64,000 nucleotides of DNA, from positions 62,001 through 126,000 of the forward strand of contig JAKAXA010000009.1 of NCBI GenBank assembly GCA_021816775.1, written 5' to 3'. The stretch is from Pseudomonadota bacterium (GTDB lineage: Bacteria; Pseudomonadota; Gammaproteobacteria; Steroidobacterales; Steroidobacteraceae). The translations under genes and the position numbers were made by a program. Shown piece by piece: positions 10,757-19,554 of this stretch. The notes beneath the pieces were generated by a model, which was not told where the DNA came from, searched no databases, and saw only the letters and a program-made list of their open reading frames with translations. Numbering within the stretch: position 1 is the first letter of the stretch; each line of letters begins with the position of its first letter.

Positions 10757-11863
10757 TCAGCGGCGCCGCGTTCTGCGCGGCGCCGGCCGACGGGCGGATT
10801 TCTTCGGGCGGGCGCGGGCGGCAGCCCGGCTCTTGCGGACCGGGCGGTGCTTTGCGGCCGCTTTGCGCGCCGGCGCGCGCTTCGGGGCGGATTTCGCCGC
10901 CGCCCGCCGGGGGGCTGGCTTGGCGGCATGCTTGGCAACGCGCTTGGCGGTGCGCTTCGGGCTGTGTTTTGCCGCCGGTTTGGCCACGGGCTTCTTCTTC
11001 GCCGGCGCGCGCTTCGCGGCCGATTTCGCCGCCTGGCGGGCGGGCGGCCTCGCGGCGCGCTTGCTCTTCCCGGGTGCCGCCGGAGGGCGCGCTGCGGCCG
11101 CCGCCGGCGGCTCGTGCAGCGCAATCGTGCCGCCCTGCGGATCCATGATGTGCGCCACGCGGTCTCCGCCGGGCACGACAAGCGGCCCGCGCAGCACGCG
11201 GCCGCCGTGCGCCTGGACCGCCGCGACCGCCTCGTCGAGGCGCTCGACCCGGACGTAACTCAGCCAATGCGGTGGTTTGGAGGGGTCCTGCAGGACATGC
11301 ACGCCGCCGATCTGGGCGCCGGCATGCTCGATGATCTGGTACAGGCCGCCGGCGCCCATGTCGTGGGCGGGTCCCCGGGTCCAGCCGAACAGCTGGGCAT
11401 AGAACGCGAGCGCGCTCTGCGGATCGACGGTCGCGAGCTCATGCCAGGAGAAGCGGCCGACGGGCTTCGTGCCGTCCGGCGCCGCCATGGCCGGCGTGAA
11501 CACCGCGAAAGCCGCGCCCTGCGGATCGGACAGCACGGCGAAGCGGCCGATACCCGGAATGTCGGTGGGCGACTTGAGCACCTTGCCGCCCAGTCGTTGC
11601 GCGGCCTCGACGGTCGCATCGACGTCGGGTGCGGCGACGTACACGAGCCAGCTCGGCGGCGTGCCGCTCTCGCGCACGGCCTGCGGCTGGCCCATCAGTC
11701 CCGCCACACCCGCCATCCCGCTCATCCACAGGGTGTAGCCCGGCACCGTGGACACTTCGGTCGTCCAGGGCAGCACGCGCGCGTAGAAGTCCGCCGCGGC
11801 TTGCGCATCCGGCGTCATCAACTCGTGCCAAACGAACTTGCCTCGCAGGTCGGCTTGACTCAT
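10757..11863 (-). CDS. Tandem VOC/glyoxalase-fold protein with a histone-H1-like basic tail
   Basis: Two VOC (glyoxalase/bleomycin-resistance) domains, at about residues 8-125 and 135-250, each starting with the F-x-W-HEL pattern (GKFVWHELMTPD and GRFSWHELATVD) seen in the CFP30B/27 kDa antigen group. After residue 254 the protein becomes a ~115-residue tail made almost only of Ala, Lys, Arg and Pro (repeats such as AAKSAPKRAPARKAAAK). That composition recalls histone H1 or AlgP-type tails, which bind DNA or RNA non-specifically. The start is the ATG at 11863 with a G-rich Shine-Dalgarno; the frame extends upstream to 11968 without support. Total 368 residues. Function unknown. Confidence 0.8.
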   Translation of the reverse strand: MSQADLRGKFVWHELMTPDAQAAADFYARVLPWTTEVSTVPGYTLWMSGMAGVAGLMGQPQAVRESGTPPSWLVYVAAPDVDATVEAAQRLGGKVLKSPTDIPGIGRFAVLSDPQGAAFAVFTPAMAAPDGTKPVGRFSWHELATVDPQSALAFYAQLFGWTRGPAHDMGAGGLYQIIEHAGAQIGGVHVLQDPSKPPHWLSYVRVERLDEAVAAVQAHGGRVLRGPLVVPGGDRVAHIMDPQGGTIALHEPPAAAAARPPAAPGKSKRAARPPARQAAKSAAKRAPAKKKPVAKPAAKHSPKRTAKRVAKHAAKPAPRRAAAKSAPKRAPARKAAAKHRPVRKSRAAARARPKKSARRPAPRRTRRR

Positions 11864-11977
11864 GACCAGTGTCCCCCCAGGGTCTGTCGGACTGCCTCGG
11901 CGTCGCGTGAGCGACTTCTCCGCGCAAAGATTCGTGCCATTGTGCTCCGACGCGCGCCGTAGTTCCACGTCGTCGTC

Positions 11978-12457
11978 TCAGGGGTCGGTCGGATCAGCCG
12001 CGCCGAGCGCACTGCCGAGGGCGACGAACTCCCCTTCGAAGCGGCCGACGGGCTCTCGGGCGCAGCTGAGCTCGGCATCGAGCCGCAGACGGGCGCGCCC
12101 CCGGCGCGCCAGCACGGCCACGAAGCGTTCCCACGCGCCAGGGTCGGTGAGCCGGCACTCGACTTCGAAGTCTGCGGGGATGGGGCGCCGGTATTCCATG
12201 CGGCTGCGCTGAATCACGGTTCGGGCGCTGATTTGGGCCGCCGCGAGCCGCAGGTGCAGCAGGCTCCAGCCGGCGAGCGTTGCGACGGCCGTCGCCGAGC
12301 CGCCGAAGACCGTGCCGCTGTGATTGACGTTCTGCGCGAGCGGGGCCGTGAGTCGCACGCGCTCGGGACCGGCTGCGGCGACGCGCACGCCGAGGGCCGC
12401 GGACAATGGGATCCGCCGGTGCAGATAGCGCTCGAGGGCGACTTCGGGCGCGTCCAT
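11978..12457 (-). CDS. Hotdog-fold thioesterase, YiiD C-terminal type
   Basis: A 159-residue protein whose central block QNVNHSGTVFGGSATAVATLAGWSLLHL is the hallmark of the thioesterase domain found at the C-terminus of YiiD-like proteins (hotdog fold). The helix that follows and the YRRPIPADFEVECRL strand also fit. Such domains are expected to hydrolyse acyl-CoA or acyl-ACP esters, but the substrate is not known. Gene lies 18 bp downstream of the glyoxalase gene and probably shares its transcript. Confidence 0.7.
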   Translation of the reverse strand: MDAPEVALERYLHRRIPLSAALGVRVAAAGPERVRLTAPLAQNVNHSGTVFGGSATAVATLAGWSLLHLRLAAAQISARTVIQRSRMEYRRPIPADFEVECRLTDPGAWERFVAVLARRGRARLRLDAELSCAREPVGRFEGEFVALGSALGAADPTDP

Positions 12458-12475
12458 CGGCGGCGCAGATGCGGG

Positions 12476-12895
12476 CTACCAGCTTCCGCTGTTCGGCATC
12501 GACGCCCACGGTTCGGCCGGCGCCAGCGCCGCGCCCCGCTGCAGCAGCTCGATCGAAATCTGATCCGGCGAGCGCACGAATGCCATGCGTCCGTCGCGCG
12601 GTGGGCGGTTGATCGTCACGCCGTGCCGCTGCAGCCGCTCGCAGGCGGCGTAGATGTCCTCGACCGCATACGCGAGGTGTCCGAAATTGCGCCCGCCGGT
12701 GTAGGTTTCCGGATCCCAGTTGTGCGTGAGCTCCACCTGTGCCGATTCGTCGCCCGGGGCGGCGAGGAACACCAGCGTGTAGCGCCCCTGGGGGTAGTCC
12801 TTGCGCGACACCTCGGTGAGCCCCAGGGCATTGCAGTAAAAGCGCAGCGAAGCGTCCAGATCCGTCACGCGCACCATGGTGTGCAGGTATTTCAT
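12476..12895 (-). CDS. gloA: Lactoylglutathione lyase (glyoxalase I)
   Basis: Isomerises the methylglyoxal-glutathione hemithioacetal to S-lactoylglutathione in the cytosol. At 139 residues it matches the short, single-domain bacterial form. All four metal ligands are visible: His5 ([10 protein letters not shown]), Glu55 (QVELTHNW), His73 (FGHLAYAV) and Glu116 (ISIELLQ). The missing insertions between domains suggest a Ni/Co-type enzyme like that of E. coli. It begins 9 bp after the acetolactate synthase stop, so the two are likely co-transcribed. Confidence 0.93.
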   Translation of the reverse strand: MKYLHTMVRVTDLDASLRFYCNALGLTEVSRKDYPQGRYTLVFLAAPGDESAQVELTHNWDPETYTGGRNFGHLAYAVEDIYAACERLQRHGVTINRPPRDGRMAFVRSPDQISIELLQRGAALAPAEPWASMPNSGSW

Positions 12896-12904
12896 CTTCT
12901 CTCC

Positions 12905-14752
12905 TCAGAACATCTCGGACGGCCCCGGCGGCGTGATCTCCACCTTGTGGCGCGAGGCGATGAACTCCCCCGTGATCATCTCCTCGTAGGTCTGCCCGGG
13001 ACCGACCATCGGATAGACGCCCGCGTCAGGGTCGATCATCACCTCGAGGAAGGCCGGCCCCTGGAAGTGCAGGAACTCCTTGATCACGCGCGGCACGTCC
13101 GCCTTGCGCTCGAGCCGCACGGCGTAGGGAAAGCCGTCCGCCTCGGCGGCGCGAATGAAGTCCTTCTTGTGCAGCGAGCGGTCGCTCGCCGACAGGCGAC
13201 CCTTGAAGAAGAGCTTCTGCCACTGCTTGACCATGCCGTCGCCGCAGTTGTTGAGCACGACGATCTTGATCGGCAGCTCGTAGGTGGTGACGGTCTCGAG
13301 CTCGCCGAGGTTCATGCGGATGCTCGAGTCCCCGTCGATGTCGACCACCAGCCGCTCGGGGTGCGCCAGCTGCGCGCCGATTGCCGCGGGCAGACCGAAA
13401 CCCATCGTGCCCATGCTGCCGGAGGTCAGCCACAGCCGCGGCCGGCGGAAATCGCAGTATTGCGCCGCCCACATCTGGTGCTGGCCGACGCCGGTGGTGA
13501 TGATGGCCTCGCCGCCGGTGACCCGGTTGATCTCCTCGATCACGTAGTACGGCTGGATGAGCGCGCTGTCACGGTCGTAGTTCATGGCGTGCCGCTCCTT
13601 GAGCTCCCGAAGGTGCGCCAGCCAGGGTGCGAGGTCGGGCTTGAAGCCCACAGAGCGTCCGTGGGCCGTGAGCGCGCCCAGCGCTTCGGCCAGCAGGCCG
13701 ACGTGGCTCCAGTGCGCGCGCTTCACCTTGTTGATTTCCGCGCTGTCGATGTCCAGATGCGCGACGCGCCGCGCGCCGCGCGCGAACTTTGCCGGCACGC
13801 CGGCGACCCGGTCGTCGAAGCGCGCGCCGACGGCGATGAGAAAATCGCAGTCATCGACCGCGTAGTTGGCGTAGGCCGCCCCGTGCATGCCGAGCATGCG
13901 CATCGCGAGCGGATGAGCGGTGTCGATGGAACCGATGCCCATCAGCGTGGTGACCACAGGGAGGTCGAACGCGGTTGCAAACGCAACGAGTTCATCCGAT
14001 GCATCGCCGTGGATGACACCGCCGCCGGCGTAGATCAGCGGACGGCGCGACTCGCCGAGCATCTCGAAGAATCGCTCCGACTCGCGCGGCGCAAGCCGCC
14101 GCTCGGCGAGCGCCTGCATGCGGCGGCGGTAACCGGGAATGGGCAGGGTGCCCGCGCCCTGGAAGAGTCCGTCCCAGTTCTGCACGTCCTTGGGCACATC
14201 GACCACCACGGGCCCGGGACGGCCGGTGCGGGCCAGCTCGAAGGCCGTGCGCATGGTGGCCTCGAGGCGTTCCGGCTCGGTCACCAGGAACACGTGTTTG
14301 GCGACCGAGCCCATGATGGCGGTCACCGGAGCCTCCTGGAACGCATCGGTGCCGATGGCCGCGCGCGCCACCTGGCCGCAGATCACCACGATCGGCACCG
14401 AATCGGCCATACAGTCGCGCACCGGGGTGACGGTGTTCGTGGCGCCGGGCCCCGAGGTGACCAGGCAGACGCCCACCCGCCCGGTGGCCCGCGCGAATCC
14501 GGCCGCCATGAAGCCCGCACCCTGCTCGTTGGCCGGCACGATCAGCGGGATCTGCCGGCCGCCGCCGCGCTGCTGCTCCTCGTTGTAGAGGAATATGGCA
14601 TCGTAGGTCGGCAGGATTGCCCCGCCGCTGTAGCCGAAGATCGCCTCGACCCCCTCGTCCGCCAGCACCTGCATGATCATCCGGGCGCCGGACATCCTGT
14701 GCCCGGCGAGCGGGTGCGCGCCCTGGGGGGTTTCGGGGACGGTCTTGATCAT
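12905..14752 (-). CDS. ilvB: Acetolactate synthase, catalytic (large) subunit
   Basis: TPP enzyme that condenses pyruvate with pyruvate or 2-oxobutanoate, first common step to valine, leucine and isoleucine. Seen: EAIFGYSGGAILPTYDAI, the activating glutamate in ANEQGAGFMAAGFARATG, VTSGPGATNTVTP, the GTDAFQEAP loop and the C-terminal TPP/Mg motif DGDSSIRMN...NNCGDGMVKQWQ. Two small departures from the commonest form are Ser for Pro in GYSGGA and Asn for His before the catalytic Glu. I use the ATG at 14752 (MIKTVPETPQ), which has GAGAG upstream and gives 615 residues; the frame stays open to 14803. The regulatory-subunit gene is divergent rather than downstream. Sequence alone does not separate ilvB, ilvI and ilvG. 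Confidence 0.93.
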   Translation of the reverse strand: MIKTVPETPQGAHPLAGHRMSGARMIMQVLADEGVEAIFGYSGGAILPTYDAIFLYNEEQQRGGGRQIPLIVPANEQGAGFMAAGFARATGRVGVCLVTSGPGATNTVTPVRDCMADSVPIVVICGQVARAAIGTDAFQEAPVTAIMGSVAKHVFLVTEPERLEATMRTAFELARTGRPGPVVVDVPKDVQNWDGLFQGAGTLPIPGYRRRMQALAERRLAPRESERFFEMLGESRRPLIYAGGGVIHGDASDELVAFATAFDLPVVTTLMGIGSIDTAHPLAMRMLGMHGAAYANYAVDDCDFLIAVGARFDDRVAGVPAKFARGARRVAHLDIDSAEINKVKRAHWSHVGLLAEALGALTAHGRSVGFKPDLAPWLAHLRELKERHAMNYDRDSALIQPYYVIEEINRVTGGEAIITTGVGQHQMWAAQYCDFRRPRLWLTSGSMGTMGFGLPAAIGAQLAHPERLVVDIDGDSSIRMNLGELETVTTYELPIKIVVLNNCGDGMVKQWQKLFFKGRLSASDRSLHKKDFIRAAEADGFPYAVRLERKADVPRVIKEFLHFQGPAFLEVMIDPDAGVYPMVGPGQTYEEMITGEFIASRHKVEITPPGPSEMF

Positions 14753-14855
14753 GGCGGCGCTCTCATCTGGCGGCGGCATCGTTCCGGAAGAGGGAGATGC
14801 CACGAGACTAGCAGGTCGCTCCCCCCGCAGGAAGTTGCGCGCTGCGCGGCTGGGC

Positions 14856-14883
14856 GTGACCGCTGCGGCCGAGATCCTTTATT
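14856..14883 (+). promoter_or_regulatory. Candidate sigma-70 promoter for ilvN
   Basis: GTGACC (-35, 4/6) and TTTATT (-10, 4/6) are separated by 16 bp in the otherwise GC-rich gap between the divergent acetolactate synthase genes. Transcription would start near 14890, leaving a leader of about 36 nt. Too short for an attenuator peptide. Confidence 0.4.
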
Positions 14884-14925
14884 CTGCGGGTGTGGGCGGT
14901 TCCGCCCGCGGTCCCCTGGAAGACC

Positions 14926-15429
14926 ATGCGTCACATCATTGCCATTCTGCTGCAGAATGAAGCCGGTGCCCTCAGCCGGGTCGCCGGCATGTTCGCCACG
15001 CGCGGCTACAACATCGAGTCGCTCTCGGTCGCGGCCACGCAGGATCCGACCGTCTCGCGCCTGACGCTGGTCACCCAGGGGTCGGATGCCGTCATGCAGC
15101 AGATCGTCAATCAGCTGCTCAAGCTCATCGACGTGGTCAGCGTCGAGGACATGACCAGCGGCGAGCACCTCGAGCGCGAGCTCATCCTCCTGAAGCTCAA
15201 GGTCCGTCCCGATCAGATTGATTCGGTCAGGGGCTACGTGGTGCGCACCGGCGGACGGGTGCTCGATCCGGCGCCGGACGGATTCATCGTGGAGCTCACT
15301 GCGAGCGAGGCGGAAATCAACACCTTCGTGGCCGATCTGGCGCGCAACGCCGAGCTGCTCGAGGTGGTGCGCAGCGGGGCGCTCGGCATCGCGCGCAACG
15401 CGCGCCCGATGCGGATGGTGCGTGCCTGA
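14926..15429 (+). CDS. ilvN: Acetolactate synthase, regulatory (small) subunit
   Basis: A 167-residue regulatory subunit. It starts with the ACT domain MRHIIAILLQNEAGALSRVAGMFATRGYNIESLSVA, which binds valine for feedback inhibition, and continues with the conserved ERELILLKL and the C-terminal ACT-like half (TGGRVLDPAPDGFIVELTAS). Length and both halves match the IlvH/IlvN family. The ATG at 14926 gives the canonical N-terminus, although the frame is open to 14890. It is transcribed away from the large-subunit gene and converges on glnK. Confidence 0.94.
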   Translation: MRHIIAILLQNEAGALSRVAGMFATRGYNIESLSVAATQDPTVSRLTLVTQGSDAVMQQIVNQLLKLIDVVSVEDMTSGEHLERELILLKLKVRPDQIDSVRGYVVRTGGRVLDPAPDGFIVELTASEAEINTFVADLARNAELLEVVRSGALGIARNARPMRMVRA

Positions 15430-15467
15430 GCGGCGCGGTGTGCGCGCGGGCCCGAGCTGCGCCCGAA

Positions 15468-15992
<525 letters not shown>

Positions 15993-16057
15993 TCATCGGG
16001 AGCCGCCCGCCCAGCGGTGGTGCGCGCCGGCGCGCCGCTCCGGTAAGCTTCTCACCA

Positions 16058-17281
16058 ATGGTCGGGAACGTGGTGATCGTTGGCGCGGGTCAGGCGGCCG
16101 TTCAGGCCATCGATACTCTGCGGCGCCACCATTTTGGCGGACGGCTCACGCTGATCGGCGCCGAGCCGCAGCTGCCGTATCAGCGTCCGCCCTTATCGAA
16201 GAAGTACCTGGCGGGCGCGCTCGCGCGCGAGCGGCTCCTGCTGCGTCCGGCATCGTTCTATGCGCAGCACGCGGTGGAGACCCGGCTCGGCAGGCGCGTC
16301 GAGGCGATCGAGCGCCGCGAACAGCGCCTGCGCCTCGATGACGGCACGAGCGTCGCGTACGACGCGCTGCTGTTGTCGACGGGCAGCCGTGCGCGGCCGC
16401 TGGCTGTGCCGGGTACGGACCTCGAGGGCGTGTTCAGCCTGCGCACCGTGGCCGACGCCGAGCGGATCCGCCCGGCGCTGGTCTCGGGCGCGCGGCTGGT
16501 CATCGTGGGCGGCGGCTACATCGGACTGGAAGTGGCGGCGACCGCCCGGGAATCGGGCGCCGAGGTGACCGTGCTCGAGTTTGCGCCCCGGGTGATCGGG
16601 CGGGTGACCTGCAACGCGGTCTCCGATTTCTACGCTGCTGAACACGAGCGGCGCGGCGTGCGCATCGTCTGTGGGGCGCGGGTGCAGGCGATCGCAGCGC
16701 ATGGGACGCAGCGGCGCGTGCGGGCCGTGATCACCGAGGACGGTCAGGAATATGCGGCGGATGCCGTGCTGCTCGGCGTCGGTGCCGTGCCGGCGAGCGA
16801 GCTTGCCTCGAGCGCCGGGCTGCCCTGTGAGGACGGCATCCGGGTGGACGAGTACTGCCGTACCGCGGATCCGGCAATCTACGCCGCCGGGGATTGCGCC
16901 AACCTGCCGAGCCCGCGCTACGGCCGGCGGCTGCGCCTGGAGTCGGTCGATAACGCGTTCGAGCAGGGCGCGAGCGCCGCACTAAACCTGCTCGGGCAGA
17001 GGACCGTGCACGACAAGGTGCCGTGGTTCTGGTCGGACCAGTACGACCTGAAGCTCGTCATCGTCGGCATCAGCGCCGGCTACGACGAGGTGGTGCTGCG
17101 CGGCAATCCGGCCTCGCGTGCATTCACCGCGTGCTACCTGCGCGAGGGGGAGCTGATCGCGCTCGACAGCATCAATACGCCGAAAGATCAGCTCGCGGCG
17201 CGCAGGCTGATCCCGGCGCGGGCGCGTCCGGAGCGTGCCCGGCTCGCCGATCCGGGCGTAACGCTGCAGCAGGCCTGCTGA
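16058..17281 (+). CDS. NAD(P)H-dependent FAD ferredoxin reductase (rhodocoxin/putidaredoxin reductase type)
   Basis: A 407-residue flavoprotein that would pass electrons from NAD(P)H to a small ferredoxin, usually for a P450 or Rieske oxygenase. Order of parts: FAD-binding VVIVGAGQAAVQAIDTLR (about residues 4-21), YQRPPLSKKYL, the LLLSTGSRARPL strand, NAD(P)-binding LVIVGGGYIGLEVAATAR (about 147-164), the second FAD contact YAAGDCAN, and the C-terminal reductase domain ending QLAARRLI. The ATG at 16058 gives the canonical N-terminus; the frame is open further upstream but antisense and intergenic there. No ferredoxin gene is adjacent; the Rieske oxygenase at 35.3 kb is a conceivable but unproven partner. 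Confidence 0.9.
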   Translation: MVGNVVIVGAGQAAVQAIDTLRRHHFGGRLTLIGAEPQLPYQRPPLSKKYLAGALARERLLLRPASFYAQHAVETRLGRRVEAIERREQRLRLDDGTSVAYDALLLSTGSRARPLAVPGTDLEGVFSLRTVADAERIRPALVSGARLVIVGGGYIGLEVAATARESGAEVTVLEFAPRVIGRVTCNAVSDFYAAEHERRGVRIVCGARVQAIAAHGTQRRVRAVITEDGQEYAADAVLLGVGAVPASELASSAGLPCEDGIRVDEYCRTADPAIYAAGDCANLPSPRYGRRLRLESVDNAFEQGASAALNLLGQRTVHDKVPWFWSDQYDLKLVIVGISAGYDEVVLRGNPASRAFTACYLREGELIALDSINTPKDQLAARRLIPARARPERARLADPGVTLQQAC

Positions 17282-17386
17282 GCCGGTCCGCGCTCGCCGT
17301 CCTCGCTCCAGCGCAGATACGGCGGCCATCCGGGCGCCGGGCGGCATTGATCCGCGGGTGCGAGGGGCACTCGCAAGCCGCGCGGC

Positions 17387-17415
17387 TTTACGGCATGACT
17401 GGATGAATGTACAGT
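17387..17415 (+). promoter_or_regulatory. Candidate promoter of the radical SAM gene
   Basis: TTTACG (-35, 4/6) and TACAGT (-10, 4/6) with a 17 bp spacer. The -10 lies inside the LexA-like box. Transcription would start near 17422, which is the A of the preferred ATG, so the message may be leaderless; no Shine-Dalgarno is seen. Confidence 0.45.
17399..17414. promoter_or_regulatory. Candidate LexA (SOS) box
   Basis: CTGGATGAATGTACAG has the CTG-N10-CAG frame of the gammaproteobacterial LexA box and matches 12 of 16 positions of the ideal CTGTATATATATACAG. It overlaps the -10 element. From memory, the Pseudomonas aeruginosa homologue PA0069 belongs to the LexA regulon, which fits this placement. 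Confidence 0.65.
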
Positions 17416-17421
17416 TACGCC

Positions 17422-19542
17422 ATGACCACTCCCTCCCGAGGCGGCACGGTGAGGCGCGGGCACGGCGCGCTGTCGAATCCGGCCGGACGTTTCGAGCGGC
17501 GGATCATCGAGGCGGTGGACGACGGCTGGTTCCAGGAGGAGGTTCCGGACAGCGTGCCGCTCGAGATCATGCCGGATCACGCCCGCGCGGTGATCAGCAC
17601 CAACGATTCGCCGGACATTCCCTTCGAGCAATCGATCAATCCCTACCGCGGATGCAGCCATGCCTGTCCGTACTGCATGGCCCCTGACACGCCGATTCTG
17701 ATGGGCGACGGCAGCGTGCGCCGCCTCGAGCAGGTGGAGGTGGGCAGCGAGATCTTCGGGACGATGCGCCGCGGCACCCTGCGCCGCTACGTCCGAACGC
17801 GGGTGCTCGCCCACTGGAGCCTCATCAAGCCCGCGTACCGCATTCGCCTCGGGGACGGAACGGAACTGGTTGCGGGCGGCGATCACCGTTTCCTCACGGA
17901 GCGCGGCTGGAGGTTCGTGACCGGCGCATGGGGATCAGGTCCTGTGCAGAGGCCCGGCCTGACGGTTGAGGACACGTTGATGGGGACGGGGCACTTCGCC
18001 CGTGGGGTGGCGAAGGACTCCGAATACAAGCGCGGCTATCTGCGTGGCATCGTCCGCGGCGAGGATCATCCGGGCGCGCGCGCCCGCAGAGGCGAAGCCG
18101 GCAGCTGGAATGCCGATGATCAATTCCAACTGGCCCGCTGCGGCGAGGACGCGCTGGGCCGCGCGCACGGCTATCTGAGCCAGTTCCTGGCGCTGGCTCG
18201 CGAATTGCGCTTCGCCGCGGCCGCCGGGACGCGCAGGGCCATGTATGTCCCGGCCAGCAGGCGCGGCGCGAGCTTCGAGCACATCGGGCGCCTGGTCGCG
18301 TGGCCTGCCGCGCCGACGCGGGCCTGGTGCGCAGGGTTCCTCGCCGGTCTCTACGATGCCGACGGGTCCTGCACCCGTTCCGTGCTGCGCATCTGCAACA
18401 GCGACCCCCGGATCATCGACTGGGCCGGGCGGTGCCTCGGCGCACTGGGCTTGCGCTTCGTCCTCGAGGAGTCGCCGGCGGGTCGCGGGCCGCTCCACGC
18501 CGTGCGCCTGGCGGGGGGGCTGCGCGAGCGCCTGAGATTTCTCCACACCGTCGATCCGGCGTTCCACCGCGAGCTCGGCATCGAGGAGGAGACCTTCAGC
18601 TGCGATGCGCGCCTGCGGGTCGCGTCGATCGAGCCCGCCGGGGCGATGCGGCTCTACGACATGACCACGGGCACCGGGGATTTCATCGCCGACGGCGTCG
18701 TCAGTCACAATTGCTACGCCCGGCCGAGTCACGCCTACATGGGCCTCTCGCCGGGGGTGGATTTCGAGACCCGCCTCTTCTACAAGCAGGCGGCGGGCAG
18801 ACTGCTCGAGCGCGAGCTCGCGCGTCCCGGTTACCTCTGCAAGACGATTACGCTCGGATCCAACACCGATCCGTACCAGCCCGTCGAGCGACGTCTGCGC
18901 GTCACGCGCGACATTCTCGAGGTGCTCGCACGCTGCCGACACCCGGTCACCATCATCACCAAGAGCGCGCTCGTGCTGCGCGATCTGGATCTGCTCGGCG
19001 CGCTGGCGCGCGATAACCTGGTGCGGGTGGGTGTCAGCATCACCACGCTCGATCCCGAGCTCAAGCGAACCATGGAGCCGCAGGCCGCATCGCCCGCGGC
19101 CCGGCTGCGTGTGGTGCGCGAACTGACTGCAGCGGGTGTTCCCACCGGGGTGCTGGTGGCGCCGGTCATCCCGGCGCTGACCGATCACGAGATGGAGCGC
19201 ATCGTGCAGGCGGCCGCCGAGGCGGGCGCCCGCTGGGCGGGCTACGTCCTGCTGCGCCTGCCGTACGAGGTGGGCTCGCTGTTTCGCGAATGGCTGCAGG
19301 CGCATTATCCGGATCGCGCGCCGCGCGTGCTGTCGCTGATCCGACAGATGCGCGGGGGGCGAGACAACGACCCGCGCTTCAGTCACCGCATGCGCGGCAC
19401 GGGCCCTCTGGCGGAGCTGCTGCGCGCCCGATTCCACGCGGCCTGTCGCCGCTCGGGACTGAGCACGGCGCGCGGCGAGCCGCTCGATGTCAGTCTCTTC
19501 CGCCCCCCGCGTGTCGAGCAGCAGCTGACCCTGGGTTTTTAG
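17422..19542 (+). CDS. PA0069/Rv2578c-family radical SAM protein (SplB-like), interrupted by an intein
   Basis: Precursor of 706 residues from the ATG at 17422 (MTTPSRGG). After removal of the 346-residue intein the host protein would be 360 residues, the normal size of this family. The radical SAM cluster motif is Cys78, Cys82 and, after splicing, the +1 Cys431, giving RGCSHACPY joined to CYARPSHAYMGLSP. Downstream blocks TLGSNTDPYQPVERR, ITKSALVLRDLDLL, SITTLDPELKRTMEP and GYVLLRLPYEV fit the SplB-like group. The reaction is unknown; the LexA-like box suggests a DNA-damage-related role. An in-frame ATG at 17407 exists but lies within that box, so I prefer 17422. It converges on hutC. Confidence 0.93.
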   Translation: MTTPSRGGTVRRGHGALSNPAGRFERRIIEAVDDGWFQEEVPDSVPLEIMPDHARAVISTNDSPDIPFEQSINPYRGCSHACPYCMAPDTPILMGDGSVRRLEQVEVGSEIFGTMRRGTLRRYVRTRVLAHWSLIKPAYRIRLGDGTELVAGGDHRFLTERGWRFVTGAWGSGPVQRPGLTVEDTLMGTGHFARGVAKDSEYKRGYLRGIVRGEDHPGARARRGEAGSWNADDQFQLARCGEDALGRAHGYLSQFLALARELRFAAAAGTRRAMYVPASRRGASFEHIGRLVAWPAAPTRAWCAGFLAGLYDADGSCTRSVLRICNSDPRIIDWAGRCLGALGLRFVLEESPAGRGPLHAVRLAGGLRERLRFLHTVDPAFHRELGIEEETFSCDARLRVASIEPAGAMRLYDMTTGTGDFIADGVVSHNCYARPSHAYMGLSPGVDFETRLFYKQAAGRLLERELARPGYLCKTITLGSNTDPYQPVERRLRVTRDILEVLARCRHPVTIITKSALVLRDLDLLGALARDNLVRVGVSITTLDPELKRTMEPQAASPAARLRVVRELTAAGVPTGVLVAPVIPALTDHEMERIVQAAAEAGARWAGYVLLRLPYEVGSLFREWLQAHYPDRAPRVLSLIRQMRGGRDNDPRFSHRMRGTGPLAELLRARFHAACRRSGLSTARGEPLDVSLFRPPRVEQQLTLGF
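17674..18711 (+). other. Intein with LAGLIDADG homing endonuclease
   Basis: Protein-splicing element of 346 residues. It begins with Cys85 of the precursor in block A (CMAPDTPILMGDGSVRRLEQ), has a block B histidine in AGGDHRFLTERGW, and ends with block F/G (RLYDMTTGTGDFIADGVVSH then Asn430), followed by the +1 Cys431. These are the residues needed for class 1 splicing. Between them is a DOD endonuclease: a clear second motif GFLAGLYDADGS and a weaker first motif RGYLRGIVRGED, whose usual acidic-glycine ending is altered. Insertion is exactly before the third cysteine of the CxxxCxxC cluster, so the unspliced protein cannot assemble a normal 4Fe-4S site in its native context. Confidence 0.93.
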
Positions 19543-19554
19543 CGGCCCGCCGCC

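Noticed and set aside
12233-15064. 943-codon open frame on the plus strand
   Set aside because: Antisense to gloA and the acetolactate synthase gene, running into ilvN in the wrong frame; no domain content.
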